Assembly: GCA_963920665.1 (NCBI GenBank)
Contig: OY987272.1
Span: 2,299,001-2,363,000, forward strand
Reading direction: 5' to 3'
DNA: 64,000 nt
From: Straminergon stramineum
Lineage: Eukaryota; Streptophyta; Bryopsida; Hypnales; Calliergonaceae
Shown here: piece by piece, positions 1 to 11,560 of the stretch
How the letters are laid out: every line of letters starts with the position of its first letter
Position numbering within the stretch: position 1 is the stretch's first letter
Made by a program: the position numbers and the translations under genes
Notes under the pieces: generated by a model
Seen by the model: only the letters and a program-made list of their open reading frames with translations
Told to the model about the DNA's origin: nothing
Databases searched by the model: none

Positions 1-1180
1 AGGTAGGCATAATGTGGCAACCACACGGCAACGATGTGGTAGAGAAAAATTAATGATGTGTATGATGTATTTTGCCCAAGGTCTTATCTATTTGGATGTC
101 TATTGTAATGCAAACATGTTTTTTTGGACGTCAATTGTGACATGAGGTTAATTCTTTTAAACATCATGTGGCATCCACTATCCATTAAGGCATGTCTACG
201 AAGCCATGAAAACATCATAGGCAACATCTTCTAGGAAATGCCTAATGTACATGTCTCAATTTTTTGTGACATCAACTTAGATGTACACCATACATAATAG
301 GCCATTCACCTTACACAATATACAAAACACTTAATTTGGCAATCATGTTGCATAACTCAATAAACCACTTACTGAGAGTACATTGTCATGAGAAGACAAG
401 CTATTTATACAATTGGGGCAGTAGTAGGGAAGACAAACCATATGGGATATGTAGTGTAAGAATTATCAATATTAAAAGTAGAATTTCAAACATAAGCATC
501 CCAATGAATACAAAGTTGTCTAAGTTGACATCTCAGTTCATGTTCCAAAAAAATGTGAAAGTCTTAGTCGATGCCTCAATCGATGTCTAAAAACAAGGGT
601 TGAAATTCTCGAATAGCATCAAAGTGTGCTGATATGGCATGCCATGTCATCCTTGTTGTATGCCTCATTAAATGTCACATTCTTTTTTATTTGCAAAAGT
701 GTGCCATGTAGTTGCCCTTCCCCTATTTTTGTACATTTGGTCAACATTCTACCTCAGCCCCTAGTAACTTCTAAAAACTTAACCGCAGTCTAATAGTAAG
801 CCCTTGGTGACATGGCACTTTCATGTTTTCTAGGATATCTCTGAAAATATGACTATGTTTTTCCGGATGTCTTATACAACATACAATTGTCAGCTCTAAC
901 ATCCACATGTTTTTGCAACGTCCACCACAATTTTTCCATCCATTGCTTCAAAGTCTCTGACATCCTTTTGTCTCCAAAAACATGCTACAATTTTGCCTAA
1001 CGTCACAAAAAACATTGTTTTTTTATATTGTGATTTTGTTAGTTACAAAGAGTTGAAGCTCAGAGTAAGATGAGTCTCTTTTAGGCAAAATTAACCATAG
1101 GATCTTGTAGAAACTCAAATCCTTATCATTGTCTCTACAAAGTTTGGCTTCAATCTAAGTCATAGATTGCAAGATTATAA
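1..1180. other. AT-rich intergenic DNA, no gene seen
   Basis: No convincing reading frame; the longest open stretch (84 codons near 336-590) has no recognisable motif. Short words such as the ATGTGGCA and GCATGCCATG types recur loosely, but I see no clear tandem unit. Confidence 0.6.
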
Positions 1181-2040
1181 CTTGGCCAAGGGTGACTTGT
1201 GAATTTGGCAATAGGCAACTATAGATTAGGCAAAGAGAAGTTGTGAGTAGGCAAAAGACAACTATAGGCTTTCAAAAGGGCACTTGCAGATAAAGTGTAT
1301 CCTTGTTGAGGCATATGCAAAGGGATGATTGTAGGAAGAAGAAAGCTCAATCTCCTTCAAAAAAACTAAAATTGTGAAAAATGAAAGGAGATGTTCATTC
1401 CACTCTTCATATTAATCTTAAGATCAACATGACAAATACTAAATAATTAGGATGACTATTTGATGTTGCAAATAAATTAAGAAAAATATGAACTTAAATT
1501 TATGTCTTTCATTTTTATTTTAAATATCAAAATAAAAAATAATACATGATTAAAATGAGTCTTTGAGATTCCAAAAAAGAAATGGTAAATTTCTTACTTA
1601 AATCTCTACTCATTCTGTTTTTTTATCTATGGAACAAAAGTGAAAAATAATTCATGATTTGGAAGACTTTTGGAGAATTGTCACTGAAATAAATAAGGAA
1701 GTTCATTTAAATCACTTTTTTTTTTTTTTTTTTTTTCTTATAGTTTTAGATCAAAGTGACAAATAATACATAAGTAGGATAGCTCTTTGAAAATTGCAAA
1801 AGTGAATGGAATTTTTTTTATTTAAATGTAAAAAATAATACTTCATGAGGATGAGGTTTTTTAATTCTCAAAAGTAAATGGGGAATTTTTTACTTAAATA
1901 TCCATCCGTTTCTTTTATTTGTAAAATCAAAGGTAAAACAAAAATTCATAATAAAGCAATTTTTTAGCAATGTCATATTTTCAGTCATCCATTTTTTAAC
2001 ATATTTTTCTTTTTCTTTCTTAGAGTTTTTCACACAAATT
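1180..2040 (-). repeat. Composite repeat, copy 1 (decayed minisatellite plus AT-rich satellite)
   Basis: The first 200 bp hold short imperfect units with GGCAA, GACAACTATAGG and GGTGACTTGTG words. From about 1,380 the sequence becomes AT-rich units of roughly 105 bp, marked by words like AACATGACAAATACT and TTTAAATCTC. The same order and much of the same sequence recur at 54,240-55,040, including the shared junction AAAATTGTGAAAAATGAAAG. The array at 21,060-23,420 is the reverse orientation of the AT part. A run of about 24 T lies at 1,713-1,736. Confidence 0.75.
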
Positions 2041-2139
2041 TTAATTGAGGAACCTTTTAAGGCACAACAATTTTCATTACTTTTGATTATATGGTTAAAA
2101 AATTATTGAATGATATGTAGTTTCTTTTAGAGCTCATGA

Positions 2140-2480
2140 AGGCCAGACAATTGAGAAAAACTAACTTCTTTAAGAAATAAAAATTTGAAATTGATTTTTT
2201 AGATCTCCATATATGTGGAAAGCTTTGAATCATTCAATTTTTATTAATGAGATGAAAATTATGAGGACTTTTTGTTTGCAAGTAGTTACGGAATTCCTAC
2301 TCTAAAATAAACTTTGAAGTCCTTTATTTAACTCAGTTTTCAATATTTTTGGAAAAAATAAAATCTTAATATGTAGAGTGTTTACTGTAATATTGCAACG
2401 ATTGGAATTGGCATTTTACAATTCCATAACTAAATTCTTAATAGTTTAGTGTTGTAAATCATTTTCTACTTCTTTCTACT
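2140..2480. repeat. Dispersed repeat, copy 1 of a pair
   Basis: About 340 bp match 50,405-50,760 in the same orientation, with diagnostic shared words such as AAACTTTGAAGTCCTTTATT and CATTGGAATTGGCA or close variants. There is no reading frame of note. The pair lies about 48 kb apart, and each member lies at the side of other repeats, so it is probably part of a larger degraded element. Confidence 0.75.
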
Positions 2481-3440
2481 TACTATTTTTTTAAGCATGA
2501 ATATGAAAAAAAAAATTTCGAAATTTCTGATGTGTATTTCAAACTTATTTATTCAATATAATATGGAGATTTGAAAATTGTAGGATCTACACATTTTTGT
2601 GTAAAAAGTTTGAAAGATGAAATCTAACCATTTAGGAAGAGTTGAAATACTTTTAAAAAAAATCCAAGCATCATGATCTTGCATTATTAAGGTTTATGAT
2701 TTTTAAATTTTAGAAGGGTTTATTCTAACAAATTAACTAAAGGATCCTATGGTTGGATTTGTTAAATAACAAATATAAATGAAGATTATTTATATCTTGC
2801 TTTAGAGACTACTATTTTGTAGTTTTTGTTCCCCTAAGCATAAAAGAACTTAAGGGGTGAAGAATTACAAAAATTGAATAGAAAAGTTTTGGCTTAAATT
2901 TCCATTATATATTTTTTATTTTTTATTTTTTATTTTTTAATTTAGTATAATAAATAATTTTCTAAGGGAACTGGTTGCAAAAAATGTTGTTGGGCAACCT
3001 TGGGAAGAAAATGCCAATCTCTTTCAAAAGGCATTGCTTCTCTTTCAAAAGGTCCATATGGGTTGGCATGACATTGGAGAGAGGAAAAATTAAATCTCTT
3101 TCAAAGGATATTTTTTCTCCCTTAAGGAACTCATAACACCGAATTAGGCATTTTTGCACTTAGAAGGTGCGATGTTGCACTTGGCTCGTACGCCATATGA
3201 AATAGACAATTTCAAATTTTAGAGGGGGGGTAATTTTTCCAAAATATCATTAACTCTTTATAGGAAAAATTGTTTATAGAATAATCGTCATATTGCTCCG
3301 AAATTTCAATTACTTCATAAAAAATCCATACACTTTTCAATCTACGCTACTTATACTATAAATTCTTGTGCACTTCACATTCAAATACTTCTACACACCT
3401 ACTACTACAAGGTCTACAACACACTATATGACAGGATACT
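2480..3440. other. AT-rich intergenic DNA, no gene seen
   Basis: I see no gene. A short stretch at 2,885-2,940 is low-complexity T/A. At 3,010-3,115 the word TCTCTTTCAAA occurs three times. No terminal inverted repeat for the adjoining transposon remnant could be identified here. Confidence 0.5.
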
Positions 3441-3443
3441 TCT

Positions 3444-6400
3444 CTAGTACATATTCAAATCATTTTGTAGACGTTCATCATCAAGGTCTTCCATCTGCAT
3501 CGCCATGTACTCCATAAGAAGCGGTTTAGCCTCAGCTGGAATGATCACTTTCTCCTCTGTTTGTACACCATGCACTCTGATGTTGGACACTACTATGTGA
3601 CTAGTTCTACCTCGATGAGGAACATCCATCCATGAATATATAGCAGCTTCCTTTTCAATCCAAGAAAACCTCTCCCTAGACATTTCCCATGTGGATTCCA
3701 TGCAGTTTGTGTACCTCACTCTATTACTACCTACTTCTTCTTCTGTTCCAGATCTCATTGATGGCCAATACCATAGCACTTTCATCTTTGAGGCCCACCT
3801 CCCTTGACCAAATTCCAAGACCTTTCCTATATAAAAAGGTACTCCTCCTCTTACTTCCCTCAACTCCACAGTAAGTGCTACAAATTGGCCTACGACAATG
3901 TCATTCTCTAGATTGAACGGAGGAAAAGGATCTTCATTTGCATCTTGTACTCTTTTTGCTCCTGTATGATGACTTTTGACTCCATTCCTCCCTCCGGTCA
4001 CTCTTCGGGATACTTCTTGTGGAGGTCTATCCCTACGTGGTCCAAAATACCCCCTCCTCTCTGGATTAGGCATTGTTGCCATTATCAAGTCTATAGCTGT
4101 AGCCCTTGTTGTGTTTCCATCTGCATCTACACGTACACTTAAATTTATACCTTCTTCTTCTTCCACATTGGAAACATCATTGCCATCCTCACTCTCGTTC
4201 AAGATATCGCTTGGCCAAAATGGTAAATTACAGGGCCCTTCTCTATTCTGTTGTGGAAAATCTTCGAGATAATCCTTGAATGCATTTGTTTTCTCCACAA
4301 CGTCCATATTCTTCACCCGGTCCATACCTCTCAATATTAACTTCTGTTTATATGCAATGAACTCGTTCAATGCTTTCAATTCTCTTTGATCAGCTGCAAA
4401 CACCTCCGCGAGGTTTGGTTTGTTTGTTACACTTGGTAGTGAGTTCAAACACAAATGTCCATTTGATGGGCCCCACTCATCAGAACTAAAATGTTTGTGT
4501 TGCACACAGACCACCCCATTTTGCACGTAAAACCTCATATGGTGTGGAAATGTTATGCCTGTCAATTGATCCCCACCTCGTAGTAAATGAGGTGTGATAA
4601 ATGCCTTCCAATCACGAACATGTTCAAGCTTGCGAGCACTTGTAAAAGCCTTAGTATACAATGTCCCTTTCTCCACCAACTGCAACATTTCCTCCAGTGT
4701 ATCTATATCTCTCCTCTTTAGGACGTTTGAAATTACACTAAATCTTTGATCAATGTCCTTGTGGATGTGTCCCACAATCAAAAAACAAAGATGAACTTCC
4801 TTGAAAAAACCAAGTCCAACTAATGCGGCACACATGCCAAACATGTAGATGTTTTTGTTCTCCCTTGTGGTGTTATCAGCTTGAATCCTCAATGTCGGTG
4901 GCAATGATCCTTTCCTGCACTTCACATCACATATTACGTTCATAACTGATGTTATGACTTGATTGCTATCATGCTTGTGGTGAGCATCTATCTACACATT
5001 CGCATACAGTCCAATCCCATGTACCAAGACACCACAAAGATGAGTCTTCACGAATCGAGATTCAATATTCTTCACAGACTGCCTCATCTTTGGTATTATG
5101 CTTGTATTTTGATCCATACCGTCCACAATGAAACACATGAAAATGTTTGGAGTGATCATCGCAGATCTCTTGAACAACCAATAATCTTGCCTCTCCTCCA
5201 TTTGAATTCGAATGTGCACAATGTACAATTCTTTAATCTTCACCTTCGCTACTGCATTTGTTGTGGGTTCCATTCCACACTTATACTCCCAACAATGATA
5301 ACACTTTGAGAATCGTGAAAACGGTGGAATTTGGACATGTGGAAACTCCTTCCGCCAAAGACGATGGAATGAACTCATTGACAATTCAGATCCGTCTACT
5401 AGTTTCTTCACTTCTTCATTCATGTACCGAAACACATCCAACTTGCTCATATTCATTGGCAACAAAATCAATGGTAACACAACATTGTTGTTCTTCCTCC
5501 ATATCGATCGATGGGGTTGCTGACATCCAGCTTCATTCACAAAAACGTCCAGGCTTTCCCTAGCAGTTGACATTTTCGCACTTTCCCTCCCTTGACATGT
5601 GTTTCCATGAATAGTTGCCACTCTGCCGTATAGGTTATGTGATGTCTTCAACTGCTTAAAACGTCTTTAGGAATAACCCAAGGCCACGGTGAAGCAAGTA
5701 TTGCAAACCACTCTACCATCTAATTTTGTCACATATTTGTCTCTTGTCTACCCCTTAGTACGAGTGTAGAAAGCATTGAGCATTTGCATTATCCATGTAG
5801 CCCTAGCTTCGTACTTTTGACCCCATGCCATATAACGTTGATCCAAAATGTATTTTGCATCGACATCACGTAAGCAATTCTGTTTACATGCTCCTCTCTC
5901 CTTTGTGCTTAACACACTTTCAAAGGTAACTTTCTCATTAGCTGACTCCCCTCGCTCCCTTGGACTTCTCACCCTCACCCTCCGATTTGTCATTGAATAC
6001 CTCCTCTTCGGTGCATGTACAGGCATTCCTTGTACTCCTGTTACACCATAAGTACTAGCTTTAGATTCCTGTGTCATAGGCGAACTTCGTTCAGTTGTAC
6101 TTCTTTCACCATGACCAGATAGGATCACAATTGAAGCGGTAGGACTCTCCTCTCTGTCACTAAAATCAAATTCCGGTGCTGGAATTGGAGGAAAGCAAAA
6201 ATTTTGTCCTTGAGTTCCAATAGTGCTCGTTGTTCTCACTTCCGAAGGACGTGCCCAACGGATTGAAGATTGACGCCAACGTGTGATCTTATTAAGACAA
6301 TCAATGAGTACCTTCCCCACCACTTCACCAACCCATTTTCTTTCATTCAGGGCATGTGTAACATGAACCGTGATTTAAAAAGGGTGCAACTTCAGTTGAT

Positions 6401-6647
6401 GAAGCTCATCACCACATGCAAAACTAGTATCCACCACACCAACTCCCACGACATTTCCATTGTTTCTAAGAAGTTGCACCAGTCCATTCGTATTATGTGA
6501 AACTCCAACAATAGGTCCACAATCTTCTTCTTCAAAAAGTCTTCCATGTACTACAAGCGTTAGTCTTTCCCCTATAGTCCTTCGTTCTGTTGCAACCACT
6601 GAAGTGCCCACGACATTGAAGACCATTGGACTCCCAAATCCTTCCAT
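3444..6647 (-). pseudogene. DUF7869-like transposon protein, broken by four in-frame stops
   Basis: Starting at the ATG at 6,645-6,647 (minus), one frame runs to the stop at 3,444-3,446, about 1,068 codons. It is interrupted only by stops at 6,375-6,377 (TAA), 5,748-5,750 (TAG), 5,667-5,669 (TAA) and 4,992-4,994 (TAG), with no frameshift. N-terminal part: Gly/Val-rich segment, then a basic Ser/Arg/Thr-rich region (about 6,200-5,940). Middle: VCNTCFTVALGYS followed by a HGNT motif, FSKCYHCWEYKC (paired Cys) and VDGMDQNTS. After 4,943: LPPTLRIQADN, an NKN motif and VGHIHKDIDQRFS. These are signatures I associate with the DUF7869 family of transposon-linked proteins in plants and animals. The three acidic motifs (DGMDQ, QADN, HKDID) could be an RNase-H-like catalytic set; that is inference. 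Near the C-terminus, DIVVGQFVAL to VLWYWP resembles an SH3/BAH-like chromatin-reader fold (weak). No introns or terminal repeats were found. Confidence 0.8.
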
Positions 6648-6649
6648 TG

Positions 6650-9600
6650 TAGTTTTCTTCAATCAATCATGGAAAATCGTTGTTCACATGGTGATACACT
6701 CTACTATTGGCCTAACTTTTTGATCTTGTGTGTTTAGTCCATTTCCATATAAATACAAAAAAGTTAGAATACAGTACTCGTGGTTCATAAAGATTTCTAA
6801 AAAACCCTACAGCAATTGAAATAAAATGAAGCTTTCAAAATAAAAATGTAATACACTACATACTCTTTTTCCTAATCCCTATCATGTAATCTAATACTAT
6901 GTACAAAAGCTTCACCAAATAAATTGCATTAAACCTTCAAACTTGTACTTCAAACTTCTCATGTTGAAAGTGCATTCACTAACACTAACACCATTTGGTA
7001 TACAAGCACTTCAATGTACTGATTTTGAAGTTATTCTCTTCTCTTATAAGAGATATAATAAATCTATCATAGAAGGTATGACACTTCTATTCCATATCGT
7101 AAGGATACTGTGATCACTGCTAAATGAAATTCTAATATGTTATTCACAAAATCTCATCACAAAATTCATAGTATTTTTTTCCTTCATATATAAATCAATA
7201 CACTAAGGGCGTAAAGTGTACATAGTCATTTAAAATTAAGTGTTATCATCTCTATGGTAAAGTGCATTATATGAGTGTCAACAAAATATGTATCTTCCAA
7301 TATCCCATTCAAAGTACATGTGCTACTTAGGAGCTCAAGTACTTACAAAAAATACTAGTGTTCATAGGGTTCAGCAGCTACTCAAAAAAACCTTCTACAA
7401 ATCTACATTTACATTGACTAGTCATAAGGGTGCTTTTCTTCATAAATTCCTTGCTCTATAGACATTATATTTCTAATGTGCTAAATTTTTTATTTCACAC
7501 AGTCTAAACTAATTATCACAAGGACTATGTTTTCCAAAATAGTTGTTGTAGTACTATGCTATCATTAGAATGAAGAAGGACTAAGGGCCTTGTTGGATTC
7601 TGTCACTCTTTTTTACTCAAACTAATTATTCATGCATAAGAAATATTCATGTTCGTGTAGTATTTTTAGAAAAAAAACAATAAAAAAATCATGTGCATGA
7701 AGGAATTCCATTAAGGTTAATCCATTTATCCCACTTAATGTCACAATTATTAAGATATTGAACATTCATTATCTCAATGTATGGATAATTTTGTACAATA
7801 TAATTTCAACGTTGTAATTTTAAACCTTTAAAGAAATTGATTTTAGTTTTCCAATTAAAATAGGTTTACCAAAAATACTTCAATTTCAAAACTTGCTTAA
7901 CAATTACTTCAGTCAAACTTGTACATTTTGATTTTGAACATGATGATCAAAATAATATTAAAGATTGATAGAATGAGATATGTCAATCTCACATTGGTAT
8001 TCTTTGTGCTCATATTCTATTATCATTTTAGAATAAACATCTCCAACATATGTGAGCATGTTTGGATTGTAGTTATACATTCTTTTCATTAAAATGTGCT
8101 CTGCACATTCACTATTTAGACTTCATGGCATAACAAGTTGACACCCAAATACACTATGTATTCAACACATATGTTACAAAAACCCAAATTAATTTTTCTT
8201 CTTCATAATTCACTATGAATTATGTCCAGAACATTCCTTTGAGACATTTAAAGACTAAAACACTTTGAAGAAGGTGAACTTCATTTCTATGCCACAATAA
8301 AGCAATCAAATTAGTTAATTTGCAAGTTCACATGAAAAACTTAGACTCTTAGAGAACTCTATCTTCACTTCATACCATTTTATAATCAAATGCTATATTT
8401 GACCTATACTAGTCACTGTGTTATAATATATTGTATTGAATTTAGCAAGTCTAAGTATTGTAGAACATTGATGAGTTCAATTACTTGCATCGAAACCCTT
8501 CATAAGAAACCTTTGTTTTTTCAAAAAATAATTTCCTATTGTCTTTTCTTTTCTTTTTCTAATGTATTTGAAATGTTGTAGGTCTTTTTTTTCCTGAATT
8601 CTAAGATTCCCTTTTCAGAACGTTCTTCCTAAGAAAAAAAGAACCCTTTGCAGTAATGTATTATGTTCCTCGATTTCTTCTCTACATGGTTCATTTTTTT
8701 GTTTTCAAATATAAACTTGCTCAAAGTGGTGTTTTCCAATTCCTTCTCCACATTGAAAACTACATAGTTTTCTTTGTCATCTAATATGCCATTCTTCTTA
8801 GCTATAAGTACATAATGGAAATCACCACTCTTTATTGGAATTCTCTCCTAGAATGTGTACTAAATTCTTCAATATGAGAATAACATGTAGAATTGAACAT
8901 TCAATATAAATGAAAGTTTGACTTTAGAGGATTCTAATTTCTGTAATTTACTTTCTAAAGGTAACCAACACCACTTCCTTTCCCTATAACAACCCAAACA
9001 CCTTCACTCTCCATGACTTTTTTCAAACAATTTAAAATATAGTTAAATGTAACTTTAGGTACCTACATATTTTTTGGGAGCTACGGAACTTTTGAAAATA
9101 ATACTAAATTTTGTCAAAATTTGAATAAATAAATAGTACTCATTGCGAAAAGGCCTCCCATATCTTTCAAGGGTTCATACCCCATATTGTATAAGCAAAA
9201 ACGCTTCTATAGTGACCATAACATGTAAACTTCTTAAATATACTAGTACACAATTAGGTAAAAGCTCATTGTCTTTATATTACACTATTTTTCAAATACC
9301 AAAATTTAAGACTTCCTCTACATACATTCAAGAATCTATAAAAGTAATTCATTTCTATTCTATTTTCTGAACTATAATAAAGTTTTGAATTCCAAGTATT
9401 GAATTATTTGAATTTCAAGTACTAAATGTTATTCTAATAATCCCTTTTTCTACTTACTCAATTAAAAAAATTGTATAAATTGTTAATTTCTATAGAAACC
9501 TATTGAGAGCATACTAAAAGCTAAAAAGTAATCCACTAATACAATGAGCAATAAATAGGCCAAAAAAACTAGGAATCAGAGCCTTTGGCCGGCCATAGTG

Positions 9601-9950
9601 TGAGGCCTCTAAAAGCCAAAGGCCAAAGTCCAAACCTATTCCATTTTTTCTACTTCTAATCCATCCAATTTCTGAAATTTTCAATAAATTGTCACTCATG
9701 TGACAATTTTTTCAAGCAAAAGTTTTAAAAACATGAGAAAGGAGTCAAAAATGGCCTAGGAAAAATAATTACAGCACATGCTCTCATCATTAAACAAGGA
9801 ATGTGGAGGAAATAAAGGGAATAAAAGGTGGCATTAAACATTGAAGGGAAGTAGGTTCATAGAATGCAAATAAACAAATAAACAAATAAACAAAGGGGAG
9901 GGAATCCTATCTATTTCTATAAGTTCCATTAGTGCAAATTGATTTAACAT
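6650..9950. other. AT-rich intergenic DNA, no gene seen
   Basis: About 3.3 kb of low-GC sequence without a supported gene, tandem array or RNA gene. Short open frames (8,390-8,581, 9,143-9,370, 9,514-9,699) carry no recognisable motif. A small (AAATAAAC)n-like microsatellite lies at about 9,867-9,893. Confidence 0.55.
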
Positions 9951-11560
9951 GAGGTTCTCTTCATGTGGAAATTTTCGGGAATATGTATATGATTCTATTT
10001 ATATGCACTCATTTCTATAAAATTGGTTTTCAACTGAACCCAGATTGAAAACATCGGCTAAAACCGGTAAAAAAAAAAAAAAAAAAAAATTTGAATGGGA
10101 GATAGAGAGAATAACCAAACTTTGTAATTGAAAAACCGGTTGAATTTGGGAATTGAAGGAAAATAGCTGTAAAACGCAAAAAAATTCCCGAACGCTACCT
10201 CTAACTAATATAAATGCACGACTAGCCGTGCACAAATAAGTGGCAATCATTCATCCTCTTCAAAACAGAAAAGAGAATGAAACAATGATAGTCAACGGCT
10301 ACTTCCACAGACGAAACTAGCAGTTTCACCTATGTCCTTGAAACCCTATTTTTGCCTTCATGACTCTTCTTCCTATAAGTCCGTAGTTCTCTTCCTTGCG
10401 ACTTGCTCACAATTTGCCTACGACTCACCCACGACTTGCTGGCGATTCGTTCAAGACTTGCTCGCAACTCACTCAAAGGTGTTTCGAATTATTGTATTAC
10501 ATTGCGTTCTCTCACTGTGTTGTGCAAGATATCGTGCTAACTTAGCTCAATTTCTCTTCATCAACGGAGAAGAATACAGTAGTTCGGCAGTAGAGATTCA
10601 AAGTTAGCTTCATAGATTGAAAGTTCATATTTCGAATTTCGTTGTTACTACAGGCTTACTGTAGGCTTGTTTCAAGCGCCGACCTCTACGTCCTACGTCT
10701 TGCTCTAGCACATGTCGTTGCTAAAGGCTTGTTTCAAGCACATTTCTCATTGTGCATGCATTGAATCACAGGACGTGTAGGTTTTGCACACCGAATCAGC
10801 GCTTGCCGATTCAAAGTTAACGTTGCCGCATTGCAAGGGAAAATGAACTCAATGCTACAGTAACCCTGTCTTGTTTTCCTTCAGCGACGTTGTTCTTTGA
10901 ATTCTTCGTTGCTTTCATCTCCAACTACTTCGATTAGATTGCAAACAAAAAACTGAGAAGCCCCGATGAACAGTGACCCTCCACGTGCACGGAGGGTCAC
11001 TATTCATCGGGGCTTCTCATTTTCTATGACAACTTGCTATCCGGATTTTGAAGAGGCTGAATCAACAGTGATCCTCCACGTGCACGGAGGGTCACTGTTC
11101 ACTCACATCCTAAAGCTCTATTTACTTACGGAAGCACGGGCGTAGGTGGTGCGGCTACTTCGCAGGTTCCCTACAAAGCACTGTGTTGTTTACCAACTGA
11201 ACGGTGGCAGCCAAGCAAAGGAGGTACGCAGTAGCAATCACCAAGTTTAACGTCAATAGGGAATAGACATTTGATTTCCAAGTAGCATTGAACAGTTTTA
11301 CTTTGTAAGCAATTGTTTTAAACTTCCTAGCCAATAATATAGGAAATCGATGTTGCCAACTTCTTCCTGTATGCATTCAAAGCTGTGGTTAGTTCCAATA
11401 CCTTCTGTTGGTGTCACTTTCTGCCCATTTGTGAAGAAGTAACATTGATGATTAGGTAGACGTTGATGTAGAGCAACAATGTCCTCTGAGAAATGTGAGA
11501 TTCCGTTCTATTCCAGTGAAACCCTAAAGCAACAAAACCAAAAACATTAGCAATGATGTG
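9950..11560. other. GC-richer unique segment, function unknown
   Basis: Base composition rises over this stretch relative to both flanks. It contains a TATA-like TATAAATGC at about 10,209, a poly-A run at 10,069-10,089 and two strong hairpins (separate entry). Read on the minus strand, 11,560-11,150 has short open pieces with plausible codon use, but I recognise no family and there are stops. It could be a decayed gene promoter or 5' leader, or part of a retroelement. Confidence 0.35.
10954..11099. repeat. Two adjacent hairpins sharing one stem sequence
   Basis: First hairpin 10,954-11,019: arms of 29 nt (starting TGAGAAGCCCCGATGAA) pair with one mismatch around the loop ACGTGCAC. Second hairpin 11,064-11,099: arms AACAGTGATCCTCC and GGAGGGTCACTGTT around the same ACGTGCAC loop, also with one mismatch. 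The inner stem and loop are nearly identical in the two. This may be a foldback mobile element remnant or a small-RNA precursor; the sequence does not decide. Confidence 0.8.
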
